Source: Exiguobacterium undae DSM 14481 (GTDB lineage Bacteria > Bacillota > Bacilli > Exiguobacteriales > Exiguobacteriaceae). Taken from it: 64,000 nucleotides of DNA. Location of the stretch: NCBI RefSeq assembly GCF_000620805.1, contig NZ_KK211187.1, positions 2,605,389 to 2,669,388 on the forward strand, read 5' to 3'. Each line of letters opens with the position of its first letter. Positions within the stretch are counted from its first letter, which is position 1. The notes under the pieces were generated by a model. The model was not told the DNA's origin, searched no databases, and was given only the letters and a program-made list of their open reading frames with translations. The translations under genes and the position numbers were made by a program. Shown in pieces: positions 33,492-42,391 of the stretch.

Positions 33492-34886
33492 TCACAATTG
33501 AATTTGTCCTGCGACCATCCCGTAGACGGCAACTGCCGCCAAAATCACGAGTACACCGCTGGCAATAAGTTCGTAACGCGACATACCGCCGCGTTTTTGT
33601 TCCCGCTCGGCCATCAAATAAGCAATGATACCCGGCGCATAGACGAGAGCTGCGATCACGATATACCAGATCCCGGAAGCATAGACCAACCAAAGGGAAT
33701 ACAACGCGGCAATCGTTGAGAAAATCAGCATTTTTTTGTTGCGCTCGGCTTTTGAGAAGCGAACGCTGTAGATGGCTGACAACAAGTAAGGCAACAAGGC
33801 ACAAATACCGGCAATGCTCGACAGAACTAGATAGGTTTGAGCCGAGAACAAGGCGATGCCCGCCACGAGTTGCGTCGCGATTTGTGTAATCAACAAGGCA
33901 CCGACCGGCGCCCCTTTCCGATTGGTTTTCGCGAAGAATTTCGGAAACGCACCATCTTTCGCCACTAAATAAGAAATTTCAGAAGCAAGAATCGTCCAAC
34001 CTAACAAGGCGCCTGACAAGGAAATGATTAACCCAATCATGATCAACGTCGCACCAAACGGACCAATCGCCGCTTCCAACACATACGCCATCGTCGGTTC
34101 TTGTAGACCCGCCAATTGTCCTTGACTCAAGACACCAAGCGACAAGACAGAAATTAAGATGTAGATGACGAGTACACCGACAAGTCCCATGACCGTCGCT
34201 TTTCCGACATCACTCCGTTTTTTCGCGCGCGTCGACAGGACGACCGCCCCTTCGATTCCGACGAAAGCCCATAGCGTGACGAGCATCGTGCCTTTGACTT
34301 GTGTAAAGATGCTCCCAAGCTCCGTTCCTTCTCCCCAAAAATCGAGATTAAACGTCTTCACATTAAAGGCGATTGCAACCAACAGGATGAAAATCAAGAT
34401 CGGCACCAGTTTCGCGATTGTCGTGATTAAATTGACAAGTGTCGCTTCCTTAATCCCACTGGAGACGATAAAGAATAATCCCCAGACGACGACAACGCTC
34501 ATCGCCAGTAAAAATAAACGATTTTCCGATGAGAAAATCGGGAAAAAGTAACTGAGTGCATTAAAGACTAACGTAATATTGGCGACTGTCCCGATCCAAG
34601 CCGATACCCAGTATCCCCAGGCACTGTTGAAACCGATGAAACGTCCGAACCCTTCACGCGCATACGCGTAGATTCCACCCTCCAGTTCCGGTTTGTTGTT
34701 CGCAAGGTGTTGAAACACAAGTGCCAACATGATCATTCCAAGACCGGTGATACTCCATCCGATTAAGATGGGACCCGCACTTGCTTTTTGAGCCATTGCT
34801 CCCGGGAGGTTAAAGGCACCTCCACCGACCATCGAGCCGATGACCATGGCAGCCAGTGCAAAAAAGCCAATTTTCTGTTGATTCAT
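33492..34886 (-). CDS. APC-family basic amino acid antiporter (arginine/ornithine type)
   Basis: ATG 34886 (or TTG 34892) gives about 464 residues with twelve to thirteen membrane helices. The start KIGFFALAAMVIGSMVGGGA contains the unwound helix-1 GSMVGGG motif of APC antiporters; ELEGGIYAYAREGFGRFIGF and WAFVGIEGAVVLSTRAKKRSD follow the basic amino acid/polyamine antiporter (APA) pattern, close to the arginine-ornithine exchangers (ArcD/YdgF types). It lies near rocD, fitting arginine or ornithine traffic, although the two are separate transcripts. Exact substrates are inferred. Confidence 0.82.
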   Translation of the reverse strand: MNQQKIGFFALAAMVIGSMVGGGAFNLPGAMAQKASAGPILIGWSITGLGMIMLALVFQHLANNKPELEGGIYAYAREGFGRFIGFNSAWGYWVSAWIGTVANITLVFNALSYFFPIFSSENRLFLLAMSVVVVWGLFFIVSSGIKEATLVNLITTIAKLVPILIFILLVAIAFNVKTFNLDFWGEGTELGSIFTQVKGTMLVTLWAFVGIEGAVVLSTRAKKRSDVGKATVMGLVGVLVIYILISVLSLGVLSQGQLAGLQEPTMAYVLEAAIGPFGATLIMIGLIISLSGALLGWTILASEISYLVAKDGAFPKFFAKTNRKGAPVGALLITQIATQLVAGIALFSAQTYLVLSSIAGICALLPYLLSAIYSVRFSKAERNKKMLIFSTIAALYSLWLVYASGIWYIVIAALVYAPGIIAYLMAEREQKRGGMSRYELIASGVLVILAAVAVYGMVAGQIQL

Positions 34887-35004
34887 TATCAAACACGTCC
34901 TTTTAATTCTGTATATCTATTCATATCAAACGTATATTCATTCGAAAGACACAAAATTCATTATAACAAAATCAGAACTAATGTAAAGAAAGGATTTGTT
35001 CATC

Positions 35005-35688
35005 ATGAATTGGGTCCATTCGTTCCAACTGGAAGATTTCTTAAAATTAATGATTGCTGCAGTATTTGGAATCATCATCGGTTTTGAACGTGAAATTAAA
35101 AATAAGCCAGTTGGTATACGTACTAGCCTCGTAATTACCCTGATCAGTTGCCTGTTAACCATCGTTTCTATTAAATCTGTAGTTCTTTACAGTACGATTG
35201 CTCCGAACGTTCAAATGGACCCGATGCGACTTGTCGCTCAAGTCGTCGCCGGAATCGGTTTTATTGGGGCCGGAGTGATTTTAAGACGTCCACACGATAT
35301 CGTCAGCGGCTTGACTACAGCGGCCATTATCTGGGCTTCAAGCGGAATCGGGATTGCTGTAGGCGCAGGATTCATCTTAGAAGCAACACTGTTAGTCCTG
35401 TTTCTATTCTTTTCTTTAGAAGGTATCACGTGGATCATGAAACGTTTCAACAACAGTCGCTTCGAAGCAAATGTCATTGTTGCTCATTTGACGTTATCAA
35501 ACGAAACGAACGCCCAACAGATTAAAGAAGCTTTGGAACAACAAGGTATTCGCATCACGAACATCCGGTTACGCGGTCATCCGCAACAGCTGACATTACG
35601 GATGTATTCCCCTCATAAATTAACGATTTTCATACTTTATGACTACTTGAAATCACTCGGAATTGAGCATATAGACCTTGATCAATAA
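35005..35688 (+). CDS. MgtC/SapB family membrane protein
   Basis: From ATG 35005 (AAAGGA ten bases upstream; TTG 34996 is too close to it) the product is 227 residues. The N-terminal half carries four to five membrane helices with the MgtC signatures GIIIGFEREIKNKPVGIRTS and RLVAQVVAGIGFIGAGVILR plus a GLTTAAIIWASSGIGIAVGA block. The C-terminal part (about 150-227) is a soluble ACT-like domain. MgtC proteins modulate the F1Fo ATPase and magnesium/acid stress responses in several bacteria; the role here is inferred from family. A CodY-like box lies right after its stop, belonging to the next gene. Confidence 0.85.
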   Translation: MNWVHSFQLEDFLKLMIAAVFGIIIGFEREIKNKPVGIRTSLVITLISCLLTIVSIKSVVLYSTIAPNVQMDPMRLVAQVVAGIGFIGAGVILRRPHDIVSGLTTAAIIWASSGIGIAVGAGFILEATLLVLFLFFSLEGITWIMKRFNNSRFEANVIVAHLTLSNETNAQQIKEALEQQGIRITNIRLRGHPQQLTLRMYSPHKLTIFILYDYLKSLGIEHIDLDQ

Positions 35689-35689
35689 G

Positions 35690-35766
35690 AATTGTCAGAA
35701 AATTTGTGTTGCATTTTCATTCGTTTTCACTTAAATTTACATTATGTTCACACTTTTCTGAAATTA
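35690..35766 (+). promoter_or_regulatory. oppA-like promoter flanked by CodY-like boxes
   Basis: AATTGTCAGAAAATT (35690-35704) matches the CodY consensus at 14 of 15 positions; ACTTTTCTGAAATTA (35752-35766) is a weaker second site with three mismatches. Between them lies TTGCAT (35709-35714)-17-TAAATT (35732-35737). Peptide transporters are classical CodY targets. Confidence 0.6.
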
Positions 35767-35797
35767 TTTTAAATTAAATCGGGGGGTCATCTTTCAC

Positions 35798-37432
35798 ATG
35801 AAGAAACACACTAAGATCGCTTTCGCTGGTTTATCCAGCGCGGCGCTGCTCGCAGTAGCAGCTTGTGGCCAAGGTAATGAATCGGATGGAAATTCTTCTT
35901 CATCAAATGAGAAGAAACAAGAAGTGACACTCGTCTCGACGACGGATGTTCCACAACTTGATCCGACCAAAACAACAGACTCGACATCCATCATCGTCAC
36001 AAACAACGTCTTTGAAGGGCTGTACCGTCTCGATGGAGAAAATAAACCGACTCCAGGTATTGCGGAAAGTGTTGAAGTATCCGATGACAAGAAAACTTAT
36101 ACATTCAAACTCCGGAAAGATGCGAAATGGTCGGATGGTTCGGCTGTTACGGCGGACGATTTCATCTACTCTTGGAAACGCGCTCTCAACCCAGAAACTG
36201 GAGCTGAGTATGCGTACATCCTTCAAGATTTGAAAAATGCCAACAAAATCTTAGCCGGTGAAGCGGAACTGGATTCACTTGGTGTCAAAAAAGTGGACGA
36301 TCAAACACTCGAAGTTCAACTGGAAGCTCCGGCACCTTATTTCCTAGGCTTAACAAGCTTCCCTACTTACTTACCGCTGAAGCAATCATTTGTGGAAGAC
36401 AAAGGTGATAAGTTCGCAACGAACGTCGAATCGATGATCTTCAACGGACCATTCATCCTTGATAAATGGCAGTCAAACGCAGGATGGACATACAAAAAGA
36501 ACCCGGATTACTGGGATAAAGCAAACGTTAAAATGGAAAAAATCGACGTGAAGGTCGTTAAAGAAATCTCGACCGGCGTTAACTTATTTGAATCAAAAGA
36601 CGTCGACTTCGCCCCGATCACTTCGGAATTCGTTTCGCAGTACGAGCAATCGGAAGATTATAAGACACGTCCAGATGCTCGGATTAACTTCCTTCGTTTC
36701 AATCAGAAAAATAAAGCGCTCAAAAACGAAAACATCCGTAAAGCGTTGGCACTCGGTTTTGAGAAACAAGGCATCACGGACGTCATCTTAAACGATGGTT
36801 CAAAACCTGCGAACTTTATCGTCGCGAAAGACTTTACGTTTACACCGGATGGTGCAGACTTCCGTGAAAAATATCCGGATCTTCAAAGCTTTGATGCAGC
36901 CGAGGCGAAAAAAGCTTGGGATGCCGGCTTAAAAGAGTTGGGTGTCAAAACTGTTGAAGTGGACATGCTGTCACGTGACGAAGATGCCTTCAAAAAGGTT
37001 TCTGAGTTCTTAAAAGGTGACCTCGAAAAGAACTTACCGGGTCTGACAATCAACATCAAACAACAGCCGTTCAAAAACTTCTTGGATCTTGAGGCGAAAG
37101 GCGATTACGATATCTCAGCTGCCGGTTGGGGACCTGACTACCAGGATCCAATGACGTTCCTCGATATGTGGTTAACGGACGGAAGCTTTAACCGGATGGA
37201 GTATTCGAACAAAGAGTTCGACAAGATGATCAAAGATGCGAAAGCGGAGCCGGATGAAGCGAAACGTTGGTCGACTCTTCAAGAAGCTGAAAAAATGCTC
37301 TTGGCGGACGACTATGCGATTGCGCCAATCTACCAAAAAGGTGAAGCGTACTTGCAACGGGCGAACATCGACAAATTATACCGTCACCCATTCGGAGCAG
37401 ATATGAGCTTCAAATGGATGGAAGTTAAATAA
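35798..37432 (+). CDS. Oligopeptide ABC transporter substrate-binding lipoprotein (OppA/DppE family)
   Basis: The 544-residue precursor has a lipoprotein signal with LLAVAACGQG (Cys 23), then an SBP_bac_5 domain. Typical pieces are TDVPQLDPTKTTDSTSIIVT, NVFEGLYRLDGENKPTPGIA, SDGSAVTADDFIYSWKRALN and the late GDYDISAAGWGPDYQDPMTF. It binds peptides outside the membrane for an Opp/Dpp ABC importer. The permease and ATPase genes are not here, so it is an orphan receptor that must join a transporter encoded elsewhere. Two CodY-like boxes flank its promoter. GGGGGTCATCTTTCAC precedes ATG 35798. Confidence 0.9.
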   Translation: MKKHTKIAFAGLSSAALLAVAACGQGNESDGNSSSSNEKKQEVTLVSTTDVPQLDPTKTTDSTSIIVTNNVFEGLYRLDGENKPTPGIAESVEVSDDKKTYTFKLRKDAKWSDGSAVTADDFIYSWKRALNPETGAEYAYILQDLKNANKILAGEAELDSLGVKKVDDQTLEVQLEAPAPYFLGLTSFPTYLPLKQSFVEDKGDKFATNVESMIFNGPFILDKWQSNAGWTYKKNPDYWDKANVKMEKIDVKVVKEISTGVNLFESKDVDFAPITSEFVSQYEQSEDYKTRPDARINFLRFNQKNKALKNENIRKALALGFEKQGITDVILNDGSKPANFIVAKDFTFTPDGADFREKYPDLQSFDAAEAKKAWDAGLKELGVKTVEVDMLSRDEDAFKKVSEFLKGDLEKNLPGLTINIKQQPFKNFLDLEAKGDYDISAAGWGPDYQDPMTFLDMWLTDGSFNRMEYSNKEFDKMIKDAKAEPDEAKRWSTLQEAEKMLLADDYAIAPIYQKGEAYLQRANIDKLYRHPFGADMSFKWMEVK

Positions 37433-37443
37433 GAGTATTTCTG

Positions 37444-37477
37444 CCGGTAATCGAGGTCTCCTTGATTACCGGTTTTT
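37444..37477 (+). terminator. Terminator after oppA-like gene
   Basis: CCGGTAATC(GA) pairs with (TT)GATTACCGG and is followed by five T. Confidence 0.8.
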
Positions 37478-37484
37478 CTATACA

Positions 37485-37520
37485 ACAAAGACCCCTTCTG
37501 CCGGAGCCGTCGGGGTCTTT
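37485..37520 (-). terminator. Terminator of the small minus-strand gene
   Basis: AAAGACCCC pairs with GGGGTCTTT on the minus strand; the stem begins inside the stop codon of the 85-residue gene and ends TTTGTTG. Confidence 0.7.
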
Positions 37521-37776
37521 ACTGTGCGATTTGTTTGTAAAACTCGATTTCTTCCCGTTGTCCTTCTTCGACGGCGCGGAAAAATTCGGCAAAGAATGCG
37601 TACAAGACGGTGCGTTCCTGATAGGTCGGACCCGCTTGGCGAATGACCGAAAATGCAAGATTACGCAACTGACGTTTCGTCCGGCGATTCGTCGGTAACT
37701 CATGGAACCGATCGATAAAGGAACGATAAACATCAGAAATCAGCTGTTCGTGACCTTCAAAATATGACTTATCCAT
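37519..37776 (-). CDS. Small protein of unknown function (85 residues)
   Basis: The ORF starts at ATG 37776 after AAAGGACAG and has its own terminator, so it is likely real. The product is charged and predicted helical (SYFEGHEQLISDVYRSFIDR, then RRTKRQLRNLAFSVIRQ and a C-terminal amphipathic AFFAEFFRAVEEGQ), without signal peptide, membrane segment or cysteine. I recognise no family. Its neighbours, a peptide-binding lipoprotein and adenine deaminase, are separate units and give no functional hint. Confidence 0.65.
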   Translation of the reverse strand: MDKSYFEGHEQLISDVYRSFIDRFHELPTNRRTKRQLRNLAFSVIRQAGPTYQERTVLYAFFAEFFRAVEEGQREEIEFYKQIAQ

Positions 37777-37923
37777 TAAATCTGTCCTTTCCTAATCATT
37801 AGTTTCTATACTCTTCTTTACGAAAATAGTCGCTGAAGGTTTCAAAAAATCAGCGCTTTTCATCAAGATGATAAGACCTACTATAACAAGGATCAAATAA
37901 TGATTCAACCGGAAAACTATTAA

Positions 37924-37958
37924 GAAAAGGTAAAGTCCAGTCGATGGACTTTACCTTT
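37924..37958 (-). terminator. Terminator after adenine deaminase
   Basis: AAAGGTAAAGTCCA pairs perfectly with TGGACTTTACCTTT around TCGAC, then TCTTA on the minus strand. Confidence 0.8.
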
Positions 37959-37961
37959 GAA

Positions 37962-39692
37962 TCAAGCTTGGACGGAAATATGTTGGAACGTCTTCACATC
38001 AAACAACCCACTGTCGGTCAATTTTAAATTCGGAATGACCGGCAAGCAAAGAAACGACATCGTCAAGTAAGGATTAAACGAGCGATCTGCTTCGAGAACA
38101 TCAAGCGCGTCGTTCAGCGCTTCGAGTGTGTCGCCGACTTCCTGGAATGGTCGACTCGTCATCAAACCGGCAATCTCAAGCGGCAGCTCCGCCAGGATAT
38201 CTGTTCCATTCACTGCGATGACCCCTCCCCCTGCTTTAACAAGACGTTCCGCAGCTAATTTCATCTCGGCATCAGATGTCCCCACTACGACGAGGTTATG
38301 CGAGTCATGGGCAACGGTTGCGGCAATCGCCCCACGCTTCATACCAAAACCTTTGACGATGCCGACTGCCGAAAATTCGGTCGCATTATGACGTTCGATG
38401 ACGGCAATCTTCAACAAGTCCTGTTCGGGTACAGCGACGAATTTTCCGTCCTGCAAAGGGACCTCTAAAATCAAATGTTCGGTGACGATACTTTTGGGAA
38501 TGATTCCAATGACATGCGCTTTTGGTTTCTCCAACACCAATTCAAAGACTTGATCCGTAATCGGTTTCGTTTTCAATTCCCCGCGCAGTGTCGATGGAAC
38601 AGGTCTCTTTTCAGACGCAATAATCGTTTTCCCGTTCCGCACAACCTGTTGGCCTTTGACGAATACTTCGTTGATTGTCACTTGATCGGCATCACTTAAA
38701 ATGACGTAGTCGGCACGACGACCCGGTACGATGGCTCCCCGGTCGTTTAGTTGATAGGCGTTGGCGGCATGAAGAGAAGCCATCGCATAGGCGGTTTCCC
38801 GCTTGATGCCATGCTTGATGGCATAGCGGATGTTGTAGTCGATCGTTCCTTCGCGTAACGTATCGTCGAGATGTTTATCGTCCGTACAAAATAAAAATCG
38901 ACTCGCATTACTTTCTGTAACGGCATCGAGCACCTCTTTTAGATTCCGGGCAGCTGACCCTTCTCGTACTTCGACGTATAACCCACGACGCGCGCGTTCA
39001 ATCGCATCCTGCTTACTGACGGACTCATGATCCGTCCGGATGCCGGCGACGCCGTAAATGTTCAATTCACGTGCTCCGAGTCCTGCGGCATGCCCATCCA
39101 CCAGTTTACCGGCGGCTTCAATCTGTTCAATTTTTTTCAGCATATCCGCATCAGCCCGTTCGACTGCCGGATAATCCATGACTTCCCCCAAACCATGCAC
39201 ACCGGGATGGTGAAGGAACGGCTCAAGTGATTTCGCATCGAGTGACGCGCCTGCGTGCTCAAATGAAGTCGCGGGCACACAGCTCGGTAACATCATCCGG
39301 ACGTCCAGCGCCAGTCCTTCCGCATCGTCTAACATAAATTGCAGACCTTCCGCCCCCTTCACGTTCGCAATCTCATGCGGATCCGCGATGACGGTCGTCA
39401 CGCCGAGCGGTAAAATCGCCTGTTCATATTCACTTGGTGTCACCATTGACGATTCGATATGGACATGCCCATCGATGAAACTTGGCGCGATGAACTTTCC
39501 GCTCCCGTCGATCGTCTCCAGCCCTTCATACCCGTCGCCGACGGCAACGATGTAGCCGGAATCCACCGCGACATCCGCCTGATAGGTTTCCCGCGTCATC
39601 ACATCGATGACTTGAATGCCTTGATAGACGACCGCTGCTTTTTCTTTTTTTGCAGCAATCGCGATAAGTCGTGCCCGAACTGTTTGATCCAT
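37962..39692 (-). CDS. ade: Adenine deaminase
   Basis: ATG 39692, seven bases after AGGAGG, gives 576 residues, the usual length of the bacterial AdeC-type enzyme. It deaminates adenine to hypoxanthine for purine salvage. Amidohydrolase metal motifs are visible: FIDGHVHIESSM (near 85), VIADPHEIANVKG (near 110), GHAAGLGARELN (near 198) and GIRTDHES (near 217), followed by the C-terminal adenine deaminase domain with VAHDSHNLVVVGTSD. The upstream in-frame codons from 39791 overlap the promoter region and are not conserved. It stands alone; no purine riboswitch was recognised upstream. Confidence 0.93.
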   Translation of the reverse strand: MDQTVRARLIAIAAKKEKAAVVYQGIQVIDVMTRETYQADVAVDSGYIVAVGDGYEGLETIDGSGKFIAPSFIDGHVHIESSMVTPSEYEQAILPLGVTTVIADPHEIANVKGAEGLQFMLDDAEGLALDVRMMLPSCVPATSFEHAGASLDAKSLEPFLHHPGVHGLGEVMDYPAVERADADMLKKIEQIEAAGKLVDGHAAGLGARELNIYGVAGIRTDHESVSKQDAIERARRGLYVEVREGSAARNLKEVLDAVTESNASRFLFCTDDKHLDDTLREGTIDYNIRYAIKHGIKRETAYAMASLHAANAYQLNDRGAIVPGRRADYVILSDADQVTINEVFVKGQQVVRNGKTIIASEKRPVPSTLRGELKTKPITDQVFELVLEKPKAHVIGIIPKSIVTEHLILEVPLQDGKFVAVPEQDLLKIAVIERHNATEFSAVGIVKGFGMKRGAIAATVAHDSHNLVVVGTSDAEMKLAAERLVKAGGGVIAVNGTDILAELPLEIAGLMTSRPFQEVGDTLEALNDALDVLEADRSFNPYLTMSFLCLPVIPNLKLTDSGLFDVKTFQHISVQA

Positions 39693-39816
39693 CCTGTTTC
39701 CTCCTGTTGTGAACGGTATTTTTACCATCTTACAATTAGTGTGTAAGCAGTTGCAATTTATTTTTCGACAAGTCAAGATGAAAACGTACATTTAAAAGTG
39801 AAAGCGAGGAATCCAC

Positions 39817-40356
39817 ATGAAATATCGTGTAGGTCAACTTGTCCCGAACGTCGATTCGAGTGTCTATTTAGCCGCCGGGGCAAAAGTCATCGGTGAAGTC
39901 GAGATCGGGAAAGATTCAACGGTTTGGTTCAATACGGTCATCCGTGGTGACGAGGGACCGATCACCATCGGCGAACGCGTCAATATTCAGGATGGATCGA
40001 TGATTCATCAGTATGAAGGGTACCCGACCATCATTGAAAATGATGTCACGATTGGGCATATGGCGATGATTCACGGCGGGATTATCCGTCAGGGGGCTTT
40101 GATCGGTATGTCCGCAACGATTCTCGATGAAGCCGAAATCGGAAGCGGTTCGTTTGTCGCTGCCGGAAGCGTCGTTCCTCCGAAGATGATCGTCCCGCCA
40201 AACTCGATGGTCATGGGGGTGCCGGCTAAAGTCGTACGCGAAATCAATGACCATGACCGGTTTATCATGGAACGGACCATTCGAAAATATGTGAAACGTG
40301 GTCAACAGTACGCTGCGGAATGTGAACCGATTCAAGAAGATTTGACAACCATGTGA
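39817..40356 (+). CDS. Gamma carbonic anhydrase-like hexapeptide-repeat protein (YrdA/YtoA type)
   Basis: The 179-residue protein is a left-handed beta-helix of hexapeptide repeats (GEVEIGKDSTVWFNTVIRGD, IGERVNIQDGSMIH, IENDVTIGHMAMIHGG). The three zinc-ligand histidines of gamma carbonic anhydrases are present in SMIH, IGHM and IHGG, and a C-terminal helix closes the trimer. Many YrdA-type proteins have weak or no carbonic anhydrase activity, so the catalytic call is by family. The start ATG 39817 follows AAAGCGAGG. Its stop codon is embedded in a perfect cre site. Confidence 0.85.
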   Translation: MKYRVGQLVPNVDSSVYLAAGAKVIGEVEIGKDSTVWFNTVIRGDEGPITIGERVNIQDGSMIHQYEGYPTIIENDVTIGHMAMIHGGIIRQGALIGMSATILDEAEIGSGSFVAAGSVVPPKMIVPPNSMVMGVPAKVVREINDHDRFIMERTIRKYVKRGQQYAAECEPIQEDLTTM

Positions 40357-40367
40357 AAACGTTTACA
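40354..40367. promoter_or_regulatory. CcpA cre site, full consensus match
   Basis: TGAAAACGTTTACA matches TGWAANCGNTNWCA at every position. It overlaps the stop codon of the upstream gene and lies about 15 bases before a TTAACA (-35-like, 40382-40387) of the micro-operon at 40465, a position compatible with activation or repression by CcpA. Confidence 0.65.
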
Positions 40368-40417
40368 AAGTTCACCTGTTTTTAACAATTCCCTGCTACA
40401 CGGTTTACATCCATCGA

Positions 40418-40434
40418 TTACACTACAGGTGTAA
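40418..40434. repeat. Inverted repeat before the micro-operon
   Basis: TTACAC-TACAG-GTGTAA is a perfect 6-bp inverted repeat 31 bases before the start codon; it could be an operator or a small 5' UTR hairpin. Confidence 0.45.
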
Positions 40435-40464
40435 GACATGAATCGAGACTGAGGGGGATTTGAA

Positions 40465-40662
40465 ATGACTCCATTATTCGAAGAACGGTTAATGGTTGAG
40501 CTGTTTTCATCGACGAACAATCCAAGTTACGGTTTACCTACTTTACTGGAACAGGAAACAGATTGGTTGACGGAAGAGCTTCAAGCACGTATCGTTAGTG
40601 ATGCCGAGCAAAAATCCTTGAGCTTAGGAATAATTCAATCAAGAGAGGAAGAACTTGTATGA
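40465..40662 (+). CDS. Unknown 65-residue acidic protein, first gene of a micro-operon
   Basis: ATG 40465 is preceded by GAGGGGGATTTGAA, a strong ribosome-binding site. The product is acidic and probably helical (EERLMVELFSST, LLEQETDWLTEELQARIVSD), with no signal peptide, membrane helix or cysteine. I do not recognise it. Its stop codon overlaps the start of a 17-codon ORF (ATGA), and upstream are a full-consensus cre site and an inverted repeat. The set-up resembles small regulatory modules (peptide plus partner, or antitoxin plus toxin), but nothing in the sequence proves that. Confidence 0.6.
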   Translation: MTPLFEERLMVELFSSTNNPSYGLPTLLEQETDWLTEELQARIVSDAEQKSLSLGIIQSREEELV

Positions 40663-40712
40663 TTCAGCAAAGTACAGTTCGCGCTTGGCTCGCTAGTCGA
40701 ATCAAAAAATAA
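40659..40712 (+). CDS. Candidate 17-residue basic peptide translationally coupled to the upstream ORF
   Basis: ATG 40659 overlaps the preceding stop as ATGA, and GAGGAAG lies 9 bases upstream. It encodes MIQQSTVRAWLASRIKK, basic (two Arg, two Lys) with Trp and Leu on one helical face. No terminator separates it from the first ORF; a GCGCG-TCAG-CGCGC hairpin (40751-40764) and a stronger terminator follow. Coupling and ribosome-binding site suggest it is translated. Confidence 0.4.
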   Translation: MIQQSTVRAWLASRIKK

Positions 40713-40772
40713 TGATCTAATCAGGATTACCTATTTTCCAAAACGATATAGCGCGTCAGCGCGCATAACAAA

Positions 40773-40808
40773 GAACCGAAGCGGATTCCCGCCTCGGCTC
40801 TCTTTTTT
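40773..40808 (+). terminator. Terminator of the micro-operon
   Basis: GAACCGAAGCGG pairs with CCGCCTCGGCTC (two mismatches) around ATTC, followed by seven T. It abuts the 3' end of the convergent opuC operon. Confidence 0.75.
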
Positions 40809-42391
40809 TACTTTTTAATGAGACCTTCTTCAATCAAGAAGTCACGTGCGACATCTTCCGGACGTTCTTTTTCAACGTCCGCTTTAAAGTTCAGTTCCTG
40901 CATTTTCTCATCTGTGATTTTATCCTTCAACAGATTCAGGACTTCTTTCAGCTCTGGATGTTCTTCCAGCGTTTCCTGACGAACAAGCGGCACCGCGTAA
41001 TACGGCGGGAAAAACTCTTTATCGTCCTCAAGGACTGTTAAATCAAATTTCTTTAACAAGCCGTCGGTCGAGAAACTATCGATGACATTTGTTTTTCCAT
41101 TGGTTAACGCAGTATAACGAAGACCACCGTCAACCGGTTGGACGTCTTGGAATTTCATGTCTGGATACTTTTCCTTCAGTCCGAGGTATCCGTCTTCACG
41201 GTTCGCGAATTCGATCGTCGATCCGAGGATAAGACGGTTACTGACCGCTGCCATATCGGATACCGTTTTTAAGTCATACTTTTCAATATCTTCTTTTGTC
41301 ATTGCTAACGCATACGTGTTATTAAAACCGATTGGATCGAGGACATCGACCTGACTTTTCGCCGGAATCATCTCCCCGACTTTTTTATAGACGGCTTCCG
41401 GATCGGTTTCGACGCCTTGTTTCAAGACATCGATTAGCAATGTTCCAGTGTATTCGACATACGCATCAATTTCACCGGTCTCCAGTGCCCCGTAGGCAAC
41501 TTTTGTTCCACCGAGGTTCAACTGGCGTTCGACCTCAAGATCGGTTTTTTCTTCAATTAAGTCTGCCAGCATGTTTCCTAAAATCAATTGTTCTGTAAAG
41601 TTTTTAGAACCGATGACAATTTTATCTTCTTTCAAGAACGAATAAGCGACCGTTCCACCAATCAAGAGGAATACGATACTCGCAATGGCGATTTTCTTTC
41701 CGGCCGACATCGCTTTCCGACGTTTACGCGCTTTGCTTTTGATACGACCGTCTGCAAGCGGGATACCGTTTGGTGCGACAGAGTACTCAATTCGACTGAC
41801 GATGAAGTCGATCGCAAGGGCCAAGATACCGGCAGGAATTGCTCCGGCAAGGATTTGGTTGTTATCGACGGTTTGGATACCTGAGAAGACCAGATAACCG
41901 AGTCCACCGGCACCGATGAAGGCAGAAATCGTCATCAGACCAACAGCTGTAACAGCCGAGATCCGAATTCCGGCCATCATGATCGGTAAGGCAAGCGGAA
42001 TCTGAACTTTCCCTAAAATCTGGCGTTCAGTCAAACCAATTCCTTTTGCCGCTTCCAACGTATCTCCCGGTATACTCGACAGACCGGTATACGTATTTTT
42101 AACGATCGGAAGAAGTGAATACAGAACGACCATGATGATCGCCGGTGTTGACCCAATCCCAATGAACGGAATCAGGAAACCGAGCAAGGCAAGACTCGGA
42201 ACTGCTTGGACAACACTCGTCAAGGCGAGGATGGGTTTGGCAAACCGTTGATACCGTGTGATCAAAATCCCGATTGGAATCCCTAAGACGACGGCAATGA
42301 CGACAGCAAATACAGTCAGTTGTAAATGTTCGAGTAAGAGGTCAAAAATTTGACCGGTGTTATTTTGTACATAATCGAAAAATCCATTCAT
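40808..42391 (-). CDS. opuCB: Osmoprotectant ABC transporter, fused permease and substrate-binding protein
   Basis: The 527-residue protein joins an OpuCB-like permease (about 1-215, five or six helices, EAA-type loop EAAKGIGLTERQILGKVQIP) to an OpuCC-like glycine betaine/choline-binding domain (about 250-527: IVIGSKNFTEQLILGNMLAD, YVEYTGTLLIDVLKQG). A transmembrane linker (about 230-250) tethers the binding domain outside. The same fusion is known in some Firmicutes; here it replaces the separate permease and lipoprotein genes of B. subtilis opuC. It overlaps the ATPase gene by four bases (ATGA). Uptake of quaternary amines under osmotic stress is expected. Confidence 0.9.
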   Translation of the reverse strand: MNGFFDYVQNNTGQIFDLLLEHLQLTVFAVVIAVVLGIPIGILITRYQRFAKPILALTSVVQAVPSLALLGFLIPFIGIGSTPAIIMVVLYSLLPIVKNTYTGLSSIPGDTLEAAKGIGLTERQILGKVQIPLALPIMMAGIRISAVTAVGLMTISAFIGAGGLGYLVFSGIQTVDNNQILAGAIPAGILALAIDFIVSRIEYSVAPNGIPLADGRIKSKARKRRKAMSAGKKIAIASIVFLLIGGTVAYSFLKEDKIVIGSKNFTEQLILGNMLADLIEEKTDLEVERQLNLGGTKVAYGALETGEIDAYVEYTGTLLIDVLKQGVETDPEAVYKKVGEMIPAKSQVDVLDPIGFNNTYALAMTKEDIEKYDLKTVSDMAAVSNRLILGSTIEFANREDGYLGLKEKYPDMKFQDVQPVDGGLRYTALTNGKTNVIDSFSTDGLLKKFDLTVLEDDKEFFPPYYAVPLVRQETLEEHPELKEVLNLLKDKITDEKMQELNFKADVEKERPEDVARDFLIEEGLIKK

